Source: Asparagopsis taxiformis
Lineage: Eukaryota > Rhodophyta > Florideophyceae > Bonnemaisoniales > Bonnemaisoniaceae
NCBI GenBank assembly: GCA_030407315.1
Contig: JALQPE010001976.1
Coordinates: 82,301 to 146,300 of the forward strand
Reading direction: 5' to 3'
Length of the DNA stretch: 64,000 nucleotides
In this document: positions 31,782 through 42,495 of the stretch, one piece after another
Position numbering within the stretch: position 1 is the stretch's first letter
Layout: the number at the start of each line of letters is the position of its first letter
Made by a program: the position numbers and the translations under genes
The notes under the pieces: model-generated
The model's database searches: none
The model's input: the letters and a program-made list of their open reading frames with translations, nothing else
What the model was told of the DNA's origin: nothing

Positions 31782-32290
31782 CTATCTAAAGCCTACAACA
31801 GCAATACATACCCCAAATCTACAGCACTCACATGCATACCAACTCACCTGTTCTCTTCGCCCGTTGTCGCAAAACGAACCATGCGCTCTAACAGCTCTAC
31901 TAACTTCCACCTTGTTGCACGATGTGATTCTCTCTACATGTAATTTTCGAATATCACCCACACTTTCACATGTCGTCGTACCTCCATCCTCCTCGCACTC
32001 CGAATCACCGCCTGATCCAATAGAACGTCCATCGAACCACCCCTCGCCCTGCGGCGTCCTGTAAACCGCGCTGCAGAACGAATACCCCGCAAGAATACCG
32101 TCACCGTGTTTTGACAGTGGTGTTCGTGGACGCTTCATCAGCGGCGAACTCAACGCCATGTGCTTGCTGACGTTGCTATCGCTCAGCGACGACACGTACT
32201 GTATGTCTTCTTCAACATCAGCCAACAGGATTGCCAACGCTTTCGCCTGCTTAATCTCCTTTTTCGTGCGGTTCCCACTCGACCTTGAAC
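31782..32290 (-). pseudogene. Unidentified minus-strand coding fragment
   Basis: A continuous minus-strand frame reads EIKQAKALAILLADVEEDIQ, then MKRPRTPLSKHGDGILAGYS, then an acidic patch (GGDSECEEDGG). The composition is protein-like, with no methionine start of its own beyond internal ones. It follows the kinase fragment on the same strand. I do not recognise the family. Confidence 0.35.
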
Positions 32291-32664
32291 TAATTGTAGC
32301 CTAACTGTTCAGATCTTCGACGTGCTTCTTCAGTGTGTTATTTCTTGACGACTAGTTACCAAGCGCGATACAATCCACGCTTTTGAACCATGGGTGTTCC
32401 TTCACTGCATTCCAGCCATCCTCACCAGTTCCAAGACGTTCCGACACATCACGGCGAAGAAGCTGTGTGATTAGATGTCTCACTTGCTGAGACAAACTTC
32501 ATGGATAGTAGATGGGCGCCTTTTCTATACGCCGGTAAATGTAGTTCCTGTCCTTTGAATAGAACGGTGTGTGACCGGGACAGTATCTCGTACGAAAGTA
32601 TCCCAAACGCCCATAAATCTATACTGGTGTCGTAGCTCTGGCCACCGAGCATGCTAGCTTGCAA
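32291..32664 (-). pseudogene. AGC-type protein kinase C-lobe fragment
   Basis: From 32664 down: [20 protein letters not shown] is kinase subdomain IX (D-x-W-x-x-G). After a frame change comes SERLGTGEDGWNAVKEHPWF, the end of a PKA/PKG-like catalytic domain (compare RLG..GA.DVK.HPWF). The ATP-binding lobe and catalytic loop are absent, so it is inactive. It is joined directly to the U-box fragment at about 32655-32665, on the same strand. Confidence 0.75.
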
Positions 32665-33118
32665 TTGAACGGATCCACCTTATCGCTCAATAGGATGCGC
32701 GAGATTACCGCCCGGTCCATTATACTACCAGACGTCGGTAGTCGCACCGGATTCCGCATCAAACTGCTCATAATCGGGTCCAGAAACTCGTCTGGAATCT
32801 CCCCGAGCTCCACTTCAGCATCTTGGTCCTCCTGAAATGCACGAGCCGCATCCTCACTCACCCGCTGCAACGCCTCCAATTCCCCCGATTCAATAGCTTG
32901 CGATTGAGTCCAATTTTCAACACACGCTCACACAATTCCTTCTTGTATGATCGTCCGTCGCGTCCAACCGCCTCCGCGAACAAACGCTCCCCGTCAAAGT
33001 TCAGATACGTTTGCATAATCCGTGTCAGTAACTGCTGTGGTTTCCAAAACACTTTCTCCGGTTCCGACACCGCCAGATCCCGACACCGCTGCCCGCACAG
33101 TCCGTCCAGCAGATATAT

Positions 33119-33134
33119 CTCAACTATAGTTGAG
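33119..33134. repeat. 16-bp perfect palindrome at a frame break in the UFD2 fragment
   Basis: CTCAACTATAGTTGAG. It lies exactly where the core frame (AEMLNY) is lost and another frame resumes (LLDGLCG), as if a small palindromic insertion caused the break. Confidence 0.85.
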
Positions 33135-33710
33135 CATTTCCGCAATGCGTGACACCATTCCATCGCGTAGGAATATTCGCCGCACAACCTTGTCCTTTGT
33201 TGTTATCCACAGCAATTTCACATTGTTATTCACCAGTTGATTGTAGCTCTTCGCCAAGCCATCCAATCGCTGCAACCGCTCTTGTTTTTCCACTTTCTCC
33301 TCATCCGTCAGCGCCTCCCTCTCAGCCAACCCTCCGCGCATCAGCATTTGCATCATATGCATCCCCTCTAAGTCATCCAGCACAGAGTCCGGCAAATGGT
33401 TGACATCGTTCAACACTATAATTACAAACCTCAGGAATCGTGTCTCATCCCTCGCCTCCGCTCGCACAGACTTGCGATAGTCCTCCATGCGTATGTGATC
33501 CCGTATGCTCGACATCTACGTACAGGCGAAACAGCGCCTCCGGTAGAAATCTTCTTGACAACTTGTGACTTGCAAACAATCCCTCCATCACCGGGTTGAC
33601 CATCCGCCCATCGTCCTCGTCATCATCCAACCCACTGCCCTTTGGGAATATTGTGGACAGGAATTACACTAATTTCGAACGTAGATACGGATTCTTCACA
33701 TGCAGCGGTG

Positions 33711-33740
33711 ATGCAGCTCCAGCAATTGCTGGAGCTGCAT
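33711..33740. repeat. 30-bp perfect palindrome inside the UFD2 fragment
   Basis: Arms ATGCAGCTCCAGCAA and its complement with no loop. It adds Ala-rich residues between the core helix ending DIVSFCI and the conserved block beginning VKNPYLRSKL, without shifting the frame. Confidence 0.93.
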
Positions 33741-33855
33741 TAATGCAAAAACTCACAATGTCTTCAAGTAGAGCACTGCTACCATCAACAATCTGTGGTG
33801 CATAACGCATCGCCGACAGTAGTACCGTTGTGATAGTTTCCACTGCATGTTCAGG

Positions 33856-33918
33856 CAGCGAAGCCATGGCTTCGCTGTTACCATTACCTCCTACACCCGC
33901 GGGTGAAGGTGGTAATGG
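33856..33918. repeat. 22-bp perfect palindrome plus 38-bp imperfect palindrome
   Basis: 33856-33877 is CAGCGAAGCCATGGC with its complement; read in the minus frame it gives SEAMASL just before LPEHAVETI. 33881-33918 has outer arms CCATTACC/GGTAATGG and centre ACCCGCGGGT. The UFD2 frame changes inside or next to the second one. Confidence 0.9.
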
Positions 33919-34191
33919 CAATGGAAGTAGCGACTCTCGCTTCGGTTCCGCCCTATCTTCTTCATTAGCCACTCCGCATCAGCTGTCACAAACCTCACAA
34001 GAGCTGTCAACATTTCATTGTTCTGTAAATATACATCATAGCACAGTTCCGCCTGCACCAAGTTGTCAAACTGCCTCTTAAACATCACCAATTGAGCCTC
34101 TTGGTAATCTGGTAACGCATTCTGCTGTTGCGCACGTTCCGTGTCCGAAATCATTTCCTTCAACCGATGTAACGACCGTCGCAGCGTTCTT

Positions 34192-34254
34192 CGTACATAT
34201 GTACGTGGGATTCATTGCAGTTGAGAACATATGTTCTCTACTGCAATGAATCCC
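34192..34254. repeat. 14-bp and 48-bp adjacent palindromes at the edge of the UFD2 fragment
   Basis: 34192-34205 is CGTACATATGTACG (perfect). 34207-34254 has 24-base arms starting GGGATTCATTGCAGT with one mismatch. Together they sit just upstream of the first recognisable UFD2 codons. Confidence 0.93.
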
Positions 34255-35199
34255 AAATGGATGGACCGCATCGAAAGTCAGAAACACTCCGTCACAAAGC
34301 TGAAATCTTTGCATACAGCCGGAGCAACCAACTTTATTGCCGACTCACTCGCTCTGCCTTCAGAAATCGGCCCTGCTCTCGCCGTTGAGCTCCTCCCCGC
34401 CTCACGTACAGTCACTTCAAGTTGTCGCGCCAGAGACTCTTGTGCATTCTCGTAGAGGAGAGCTTCAAAGGTGAGAATGTGGAGGGCAAAGCAGATGGGC
34501 CGGGGTCGAGGAGAAGGGTAACCAGTGGTTCGGGCTGTCTGTAAGCAGGCTTACAGTCTGAGGACAAGGCCAGTTGGGGTAGTGAAGCGAGAGATAAACG
34601 CTCATTATTGCTAAATCATTGCATATGGCGCCACGTGCTACACATCGCACTTTCTATATTTACAAGTCTTTTCTCTATCGAGCGTCACTCCCAATGCTTC
34701 GTAACGTCGGTGCACACTCTTCAACATCTCCCACCACGATATTCTCAAGATGATGTACCGTCCTCCTCCCGCTTGCATTCAAATGAATACGTGGATATCC
34801 ATGTGGATATACGTACGTATGGATGCCATTTCTCGACATGGCTACTATGCGATCATGAGCGATTGGCAGTGGCAATGGGAAATCAACTGGGAAACATGTA
34901 ACTTCGTCTTCCAGCCATGAATATCTCCATTTGCAAATAAATTAAGCACTAGGCAGCCTCTTGCTTTCCGAATACGTAGAAGGCCGAATTGCGCAACTCC
35001 TTTAAACAGCGACGTGTCGTTGATGTGGCGGAACGTTCATAATCCGTGTTCTTCGTGTATTCACTTGATTAGTTGTACAACTATTGCAGCACAAAGACAG
35101 TTTTTGAAATAGGCGTTCCAAAATTCGATCGAATAGCCTCGAGGCTATGAGGGCTGTTTGGATCATCGCAGATACTAATGCTCGCGCAAGACTTGTTGC
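34255..35199. other. Captured or spacer region of DT2
   Basis: No gene recognised. 34270-34450 reads as a short protein-like plus-strand frame (TKLKSLHTAGATNFIADSLA) of unknown origin. Around 34780-34830 GGATATCC, TACGTACGTA and similar small palindromes cluster. Confidence 0.4.
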
Positions 35200-35247
35200 G
35201 TTCTTCTACCAACAGGATATCGCACGATATCCTATTGGTAGAAGAAC
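35200..35247. repeat. 48-bp near-perfect palindrome
   Basis: Arms GTTCTTCTACCAACAGGATA and complement, with mismatched pairs at the ACA/TAT position and at the centre. It interrupts otherwise unremarkable DNA shortly before the type-B end. Confidence 0.9.
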
Positions 35248-35402
35248 AGGCTAAGGTTTGCTCACAGAGCATTTGTAACACTGAGTCCATAAGAAGCATC
35301 GAAGTGACTTACAGGCCTTCTTCTTCTTGCTCCCATCGGAGTACGTTCTATCTGCTCTCCTCTAGAACTTATCCTCCCTCATACTAACTTCACAGCATCC
35401 TT

Positions 35403-35882
35403 CTATCTGTAAAGCTCCATCAAAATTACTATAGTCGTATACCACACACCATTCCAATATTTTCTTTCACACTAACACTATGCTCCATATTTCCTCTCAA
35501 GTCCACTCCACCAGACAGTGTTGTCAACCAATGCACGGTACTACCCGCAGACAATACAATTTGCTATCTACACTACTGTCTACAGATTTCCCCAGACAGT
35601 GCAGTAATACAATAAAATGCACTGCCTCAGACAGTAAAATGTACTGTCTGCACATACTGTCTGGCGGCAACACTTCCAGACAGTAAAATTTACTGTTCTG
35701 GACAGTAGATTTTACTGTTTTTGATATTGTCCAGAATTAGTGCCATTTTACTGCTGCAGCAGTACTCGGAAATTTCCAGACAGTAAAATTCACTGTCTCC
35801 GCGCACTGTCTTGGCCAGACAGTAATTTTTACTGTCTCAGACAGTAAATTTACTGTCTTTTTTCATTCTCAACACCGTAGTG
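35403..35882. repeat. Type-B end of DT2
   Basis: About 480 bases, nearly the same as 44817-45295 in the same orientation, ending in the 13-bp CACTA terminus. Rich in ACAGTAAA..TTTACTGT inverted pairs (for example CTGTCTCAGACAGTAAATTTACTGTC). Apart from the terminal 13 bp it differs from the type-A end but uses the same ACAGT motif, as expected for the two ends of one family. Confidence 0.9.
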
Positions 35883-36169
35883 TCGAGCCAGTCGTGGCTC
35901 TTCATATCGTGTGATCGTCCGCGCGTGGACTCGTCGTCCAATCTTTCGTTGGCGCTCGTGCCTCCACCAACGTATGGTGTCGAAAACGAAAAGAGCGACG
36001 GCTCTAGCACGCATCGCGCCCCCCAACGCAAGGGTGGACGTCCCGGCCACTCGTTGTGCCTTTGCTTCTCGTTCGTGCGGCTCGTCGCCTTCGTTTGTTG
36101 CATCGTGCAACTTCGCGCACGCGTGCGCTTAACCCGACGCTCGTGTGCGTTTTCGGGGGCCGTCGTGGC

Positions 36170-39100
36170 CTTTCACGTTGTTGCTCGTCGCACGCGTGCA
36201 AAGTATCGAGAGACGCTCTCTTCAGATACGTTCCGGCGGGGCTCCCACGTAGGGTCACGATACCCGACCCACTTCACGATGAAGTCTAGGGTGCCGTCAT
36301 CGTTTACGCGATGGTTTAGTAGGTCGTCTACTACATACGCCGGACCGTCGCGGTTCTTGTCGAGGTCTGCCTCGGTGGCATCGTATGGCTCCGGCGGGGG
36401 CGCGTTCGCCGGCGTTGGCGCGTACGCAACGCGGTCCGAGTTGACACGTTCAACTACGTCTCCTCGTTGGATGACGAACGTTCGTACGTCGTTACGTAGT
36501 ACGCGGAACGGTCCCAACGCGTGGTTGCCGAGCTTCGTGCCCTTCGTGGTCCCGTCCGTCGGGTCGATGAATACGTATTCTCCCGCGCGGATGTTTCGAT
36601 TCGAGACACGGACTCGCTTGTCGAAATTTCGTTTATAACGTGCCTGCGCGGCCTTCAGCGTTCGATACGCGTTATCCATCGTTGTGGCGAGCTCACGAAC
36701 GTAAGTGGCTCGCCCTCCCCCGTCGGGTAGTTCGCGGTTCGTTACCGACGTGTGTAGCGCCAACGGTGGCGGTGGATTCGTGAGAATCAATCGAAGGGCG
36801 TCGTGCCCGTGCTCGAATGCACATGCGTGTTGTACGCAAACGTTAACCCGATGCGTATCGATCCCAGTCGTTCTGGTTTTCGTTCACGTAATTGCGCAGC
36901 ATCGCCAGGATCGTCCTGTTGTAGCGCTCCACCTGCCCGTTCGTTTGGGGGTGGTACGTCGACGTAAAGACGTTCGTTACGCCAATCTCGTTGCAAACGC
37001 GCTGGAAGAACTTAGCAGCGAACTGCTTTCCGTTGTCGCTTATGAGCGTCCGTGGGGGTCCATACGAGAAGACCCACGCGTTGACGAACGCACTCGCCAC
37101 GTTGGCGGAATCGATATTACGTAGAGGTACGACTCTAGTCAGCTTCGTGAAGCGGTCCGTTATAACGAGAATAAATCGGTTGCCACGCGTGGTCTTCGTA
37201 AGCGGACCTAGTATGTCGATACATAGGTCTCGCAGCGGCTCCGTAGCCGGAAATAAACGTAGCGGGTTCGTCCGTTTGCGAAGCATCACGCGGTTCTTCG
37301 CACATCCAACGCAGTTTCGTACCGTTGCGTGGATGTCGGCGGCCATCGCGGGCCAGTAGTACGTCCTCCGTAGGGTATAGTACATACGCGTTTGTCCGGG
37401 ATGTCCAGCGAGGACGTGGTGGTGCGTTAACTCCAGCAGCCGCGGCCGTAACGAACCGGCACAACGATTTGTGTACGTTCCTCATCGTGAGGGTTCCGGC
37501 GTCGGAGTAGGCCATCGTGGCCTTCGAAGAATGCAGCGTCCTGCGTGTCAGACTGTCGTGTCAGTATCGTTTGACAGAACGCGTCCTCGCGTTGAGCTTC
37601 GATAAGCTCGTCCCTCGTAATGGGGAGCTGAACGTCAGCTGGTGGCACGCGTGCCGAATCGTCTTCAGCAGCGCGCTGTTCGTCGAGGAAATCCGGTTCC
37701 TCGTCAAGAACGTCATCGAGCGACGCGTCGTGATTGAACTCGAGTTCATCGTTGCCAGCCGTCGCGGCTGGTGTTCGTTCGTATCACGAGTCTCGTTCGA
37801 CGGGTCGTCGTGACCCCCGGCATTCGTCGCCTTTTTACGTACGGACGTCGTTCGTCCTTGCCCATTTCGTGTGCGTTGTCGACGACTGCGAGTCGTCACG
37901 AGGACCGCGTCCCCGTACGATGGTACGTCATCGTCGACGGGTCGACCGTCGTCATACGTAGATATCACACGTGATAAAGCGTCAGGTACCTGGTGCACGC
38001 GCCCAGGCCTGTACGTAACTTCGAAATCGAATTCGGCAACGCGTAGCCTCCATCGTAGTAGTCGTCCGGACGCGTCCGTCAACGTCATCAGCCAACGTAA
38101 GGCTTCGTGGTCCGTACGTACGGTAAATCGTTGACCCTCTACGTAGGGTCGGAGCGACGTTATCGCCCAAACGACGGAGTAGCACTCGCGCTCGGTCGCC
38201 GAGTAACCACGTTCGGTTTCGTTAAGGGTCTTCGACCAGTACCCAATCGGCACCCATTCGTTGGGCTTATCTTCGTTTTGCTGCTGGAGCAACGTAGCTC
38301 CCAGCTGATACGCCGACGCGTCGGTATCGATCATGAACGGACGTCCCGCCTTCGGAAGGTGCAAGACTGGTGGCGACACCAGTATTGTCTTCAACGTTTC
38401 GAACGCATTCGTTTGCGCGTCCGTTGGGTTCGTCCAATCGGGGGAAGCGTCCTTCTTCAAAATCGTGTTGAGTGGCCGAGCGATCTCGGCATACGCCTTT
38501 ACGAAACGGCGGTAAACGTTGGCCGCGCCCAAAAACGATCGACATTGCGTCTTGTCCCGCGGGAACGTAGCCGTACGAAAGGCTTCCTTGTTCCGTGCTG
38601 CGACGTGCAGCTTCCCTGGGGTGATCACGTGCCCCAGGTAGTCAACTCGTGGTTGAAAGAACGAGCACTTCGTGAGCTTTAACGTTACTCCCGCTGCGCG
38701 TAGCAGGGAAAGCACCTGGTCAACGTGACCCAGGTGAGACTCGAGGTCTTTCGAAAAGACGATTACGTCGTCTAAGTAGACAAGGCACGATTGCCAACGT
38801 ACTCCGGAGAGGATTATGTCCAACGTCCGCTGAAACGTAGCGGGGGCATTTCGTAGCCCGAATGGCATTCGCACGTAGCGATACGTTCCCATGAAAGACG
38901 TAAACGTTGTCTTATCACGGTCCTCGGCGGAGACGGGCACTTGCCAGTAACCGGCGTTACAATCGAGTGTCGTGAAGATGGCGGCGTCGCCAAGCGAATC
39001 GAGGCAATCTTCCATACGAGGAAGCGGGTACGAATCAGCGATCGTTTTCGCGTTCAAACGCCTGTAGTCGACACAGAAACGTAAGGATCCGTCCTTCTTC

Positions 39101-40759
39101 GGCACCAACACGATTGGTGACGCCCATTCGCTGGACGCGGGTTCGATAACCCCTTCGTTGAGCATCTTCGTGATCTGCTCCTCGGCTATCGTACGTAGAG
39201 CCGGACCCTGTCGATAGGGCATTGAACGTATGGGCCGCGTGCCCGGTTCGAGTTCGATTCGATGCTCCGTAGCATTGATTTCGCCGAGGCGTCCGCTCGT
39301 CCACATTGACGAATGTGTAGCTAGCATCTCGTTGATGCGCTTTCGTAAATCCTCGTCGTCGAGGTGCGACAAATCGATTGTCGACTGCCAATCCGTGGCG
39401 GGGTCGTTCCCCTTTTCGTTGACCAACGGGTCTGGCGTTTCGTCGCCCAACCCGTTCGTATTCGTCCGCGTCGTCGCGTCGACTAGCGGTAGGTTCAAAA
39501 CCTTCGCGAGGGCTTCGCCGCCCTCACGCTTGAGTGGGACGATTCCCAACGGGGAGCGTACCGCGTACGCAATCGTCGCGCCTTTCGGCACTCGCGGTCC
39601 TTCTTCGTGAAGTTAGATACGATATAGAGAACGTCTCTCTGGGTCCTACGTCGACCACTCCGTTGGCTATACGAAGCCCATGCCGGAATTGCACCGACGC
39701 TTTCGGTTCGAGGAACACGAGTCCGGTCGCGTCCGTCGTCACGTTGACGGTCCGTTGCGACATCGCCGGTACACGCGTGTACTTCGTCAGGCGAACCGAG
39801 AACGTTCGGCTCGGCCGATTCGCGGCCGCGTTACGCTCGCGGCGTTTCGGGGGCTCCACGTTTGGATTCGTCTCTTCCCCCTCCTCGTATGGAGTCGTCG
39901 TATCGCCCTCCGCGATAATGGGTATCGTATCTCCCCGATGGAGGTCGATTGTTTGCGCTCGACAGCGTATAGCATCGACATGCTTCGACATGAACGACGT
40001 GCCCATTATGACGGGGACAGCCAGCGTGTTGGCTACGAAGAATTTTACGCGGAACAGCGAGTTCCCAAGCCTGACACGAAGCAGGATGGCGCCTTCGATA
40101 GGCAAACGTCGCCCGTTGGCGTCTCCGAGCTTCGGTAGCTCTTCGTCACGTAGACAGCGGTCGACCCAGTCGTAGGGTAGTAAACTTGTTCGTATCAAGT
40201 TGTAGCCGCTGCACGTATCCATCGCGATGGTAATCGCCCTCATCACGTTGAGGTCTAGTCCGATCGTTCCGGACACGATATAATGCTTCGACGCAAGTAG
40301 GCACGTATGCCCGTCGAGGACCAACGGTTCGGTCCTGACCGGCGCGCGGTCTGCGTCTTCGCTAGCGGTTCGTCGCTTCACCGTATGAGCCCGTATGGCT
40401 TCTTTTGCGTCGACACGCTTCGTATAAGCCGCGTGCTTGGCTTTCTCGCGCTCGGAAGCGTCGTGCTTCCGGGTAGCGCGTCTCGCTCGTCTGCGAGGCT
40501 TCCTCTTCGTGTGAGGTTCGTTCGTCCCGTCGGACTTCGTTTCTTCCCCCACGTCGGGTGTCGTGTGACTCGAGTTGGCCTTCGCGGCCGTGAGCTTTAC
40601 GTAACTCTCGTTCATCGGTGAGCCTGCGGAGGACCAATCATCGACGTCGGTCGTCCCCCTTTCACGTAAGGGTTCAGGCGATGTGGGTGGCTCGTGACCT
40701 ACATCGCCTGGTCGTTTTCCGGCGCGAGGCCGTTCGACACGTCGTCGTCGTGAGCCCAC
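36170..40759 (-). pseudogene. Gypsy copy 1 pol, frame-broken
   Basis: In order on the minus strand: aspartic protease with MDTCSGYN (about 40220), reverse transcriptase with FCVDYRRLN and YLDDVIVFS (about 38780), RNase H with IDTDAS and TDHEALRW, integrase zinc site (HHHVLAGH...C..C) and D/D/E core (CIDILGP; ISDNGKQF; NGQVERYN), and a chromodomain (FIVKWVGYRDPTWEP) ending at 36173. Frames are lost near 39600, 37790, 37450 and 36850. Where copy 2 has lost a base (RNase H), copy 1 is intact. The start is in the -1 frame relative to gag, with no ATG before MNESYVK. Confidence 0.9.
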
Positions 40760-42495
40760 GAAGCTCGTTCGTCATCGTGACTCGTTTCCACCTCGAGTGG
40801 TGTTTCGTCAGCGGGAGTCGTCACGTAGACTCCGCTGCGGCCATTACGCTGGCCATTTCGTTCGTTCGCCCACGGGCGGGGGTCACGTCGGTCATTACGA
40901 AAGTCGCCGCGGCGCCTGTCGAAGGGCCTTCCCCCGTCACGATTGGGGTTTCGGAGTATCGTAGGCGGCGTGCCGTACCTCCGCGGGGTCACGTTCCCTC
41001 GCTCACCAGGTCGTTCCTGGTTACGTTTGGCCATTCGTTGGCGGAAGTACTCAGCCTGACGTGGGTTGCTCTTCACGTGGAAGAGGTAGTACTTGTACGC
41101 GAAAAAGATCCGTTGATCTGGCGTCAGACGCGGACACGTAAACGTCGAGTGGCCATCTTCGCGGCATGACCAACACGACAGCGTCCAGTAATCATTCGGG
41201 ATTACGGAGTGCGCCAATTGCGTCTGCTCGCTCGTGAGCTTCGGCACGTCCTCGCATGGACGGTTCAATCGAGCTTCGAGCTCGTCCGGCTTTTCGTTTG
41301 CCGTTTTCGTATCGTTGGGCGGCGGCCCGTTCGTGAAGAGGATCGCCTCCAAGTTCTCGGCAACGTGAGCCGCAGCGAGCGACACGTCGTCATCATCCCT
41401 CGCGGGGATGTTCGGGTTACCATCGTGGTAACTGGGCTCGCTAGCCCGTTCATTACGTAAGTACGCGGACTCATCGTAGTCCGCGAACTTCCTCGACTCG
41501 TGGTCGGAAATAGCCAACGTAGGCTTCACCGGAAACCGCACTTTCGGTTTCGCGGCTGACGCGACAGCTGCCGTACGTGCACGGAAGGTCGTTCCTTCGG
41601 CCGTCGCCAATCGTCTCACAACGGTGAGGTCGTTCCTCTCTCGTTCGGGGAGTGACCGGAGTCGTTCCGTCACGGCTGCCCGCGTCGAGGGCAGCAAACC
41701 ACGCACGTAGTGGTGAACGAGGAGTCGGTCCGTAAACACGTAGTTACACGCCCGCGTGGCGGTGTCGAGTCTATCAGCGTACTGATTCTCGTCCTCGTTA
41801 GGACTCTGCGTGATCATCGTGACCTTTTCGTAGGCCTCCTGCAGCACGTCGTCCTGCAGGTATCGTTTGATCAACGCGTTGATCACGTGAGGCCACGAGA
41901 ACCTCTTCGTCGGATCAGTCGTGATCACACCAGTCGTACACTGGGAATCGTAGAACCGTCGGGCGTCCCCTTCGAGGAAGAAGTGCAGCGCACGTACTGC
42001 CACTCCCTCGCACACTCCGAGTGTGCTGAACCCATCACGTATTTGGGCGAGGAATCCGAGTAACGTAATCGGATTCCGGCCGGAGAACGGCTTTAACGTA
42101 GGGAAAAGTCCCTCCAGCTCACGTTTGAGCTTATGTACGCTTTGACTCTCGTTCACGTAGAGATGTTCACGTACATCGTTAAGTCGGTACATGCGGTACG
42201 ACACCACGTTCGCAAATGCGTCGAGCATTGTCGTGTGCTCTGCCAACGCGTGGCAAACGGGTCCGAGGGCGTTCCCTGGTAAGCGTACCGCGTCGGCACG
42301 TTCGTTTTCGTGGACTCGCGTGTCCGTCGTGCCGAACGTTCCCAGCCACGGAATGTACGTCTCACGTGGCGGGGGAGCTCTCGTATCGAATTGTGCAGCT
42401 CGTGCTGCGTCCGCCGACCGCGCGTGGTCTGGGGTATCGTTAAAACGTAATTGCCTTCGTGGCGTCTCGTTGGGGTTGGCGATGGCTCGTTGCAC
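40699..42495 (-). CDS. Gypsy copy 1 gag, second frame (capsid and zinc knuckle)
   Basis: An open frame of about 598 codons without an ATG near its 5' end (the first codon in frame is GTG). It contains a retrotransposon gag region (FSGRNPITLLGFLAQIRDGF; HVINALIKRYLQDDVLQEAY) and a CCHC zinc knuckle CWSCREDGHSTFTC, followed by an Arg/Asn-rich basic tail for nucleic-acid binding. It overlaps the first gag frame by 343 bases in the -1 frame. Expression would need a -1 ribosomal slip or an ancestral frame error shared by both copies. Confidence 0.8.
   Translation of the reverse strand: MQRAIANPNETPRRQLRFNDTPDHARSADAARAAQFDTRAPPPRETYIPWLGTFGTTDTRVHENERADAVRLPGNALGPVCHALAEHTTMLDAFANVVSYRMYRLNDVREHLYVNESQSVHKLKRELEGLFPTLKPFSGRNPITLLGFLAQIRDGFSTLGVCEGVAVRALHFFLEGDARRFYDSQCTTGVITTDPTKRFSWPHVINALIKRYLQDDVLQEAYEKVTMITQSPNEDENQYADRLDTATRACNYVFTDRLLVHHYVRGLLPSTRAAVTERLRSLPERERNDLTVVRRLATAEGTTFRARTAAVASAAKPKVRFPVKPTLAISDHESRKFADYDESAYLRNERASEPSYHDGNPNIPARDDDDVSLAAAHVAENLEAILFTNGPPPNDTKTANEKPDELEARLNRPCEDVPKLTSEQTQLAHSVIPNDYWTLSCWSCREDGHSTFTCPRLTPDQRIFFAYKYYLFHVKSNPRQAEYFRQRMAKRNQERPGERGNVTPRRYGTPPTILRNPNRDGGRPFDRRRGDFRNDRRDPRPWANERNGQRNGRSGVYVTTPADETPLEVETSHDDERASWAHDDDVSNGLAPENDQAM

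Larger units (their letters stand above)
32665..34163 (-). pseudogene. UFD2/UBE4-like U-box ubiquitin ligase fragment, frame-broken
   Basis: Minus-strand blocks in order match the UFD2 core and U-box: [125 protein letters not shown]; and the U-box [20 protein letters not shown] with [10 protein letters not shown]. The known role of this family is elongating ubiquitin chains with CDC48/p97. Here frames change near 33900, 33480 and 33130, a segment after HTGSHT is missing, and the U-box is cut after DPFN. Two short perfect palindromes lie in frame inside the core (33711-33740 and 33856-33877). It is a captured, non-functional copy. Confidence 0.85.
20792..35882 (+). mobile_element. DT2: 15.1-kb CACTA-type element, decayed, with captured gene fragments
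   Basis: It starts CACTACGGTGTTG at 20792 and ends CAACACCGTAGTG at 35882. The flanks TC (20790-20791) and TC (35883-35884) form a 2-bp duplication of a single TC in the intact target (complement of 58313-58314). The left end is type A (shared with DT1); the right end is type B (shared with DT3 at 45295). Inside are a ParB-dioxygenase pseudogene, four palindrome arrays, a 172-bp satellite and host-gene fragments. No transposase remains, so it could move only with a supplied enzyme. Confidence 0.85.

Noticed and set aside
20792..35882. Tc1/mariner assignment from a TA before some termini (26983, 45296)
   Set aside because: The proven insertion has TC, not TA, at its edges, the terminus begins CACTA, and the linked transposase is not of the DD34D type.
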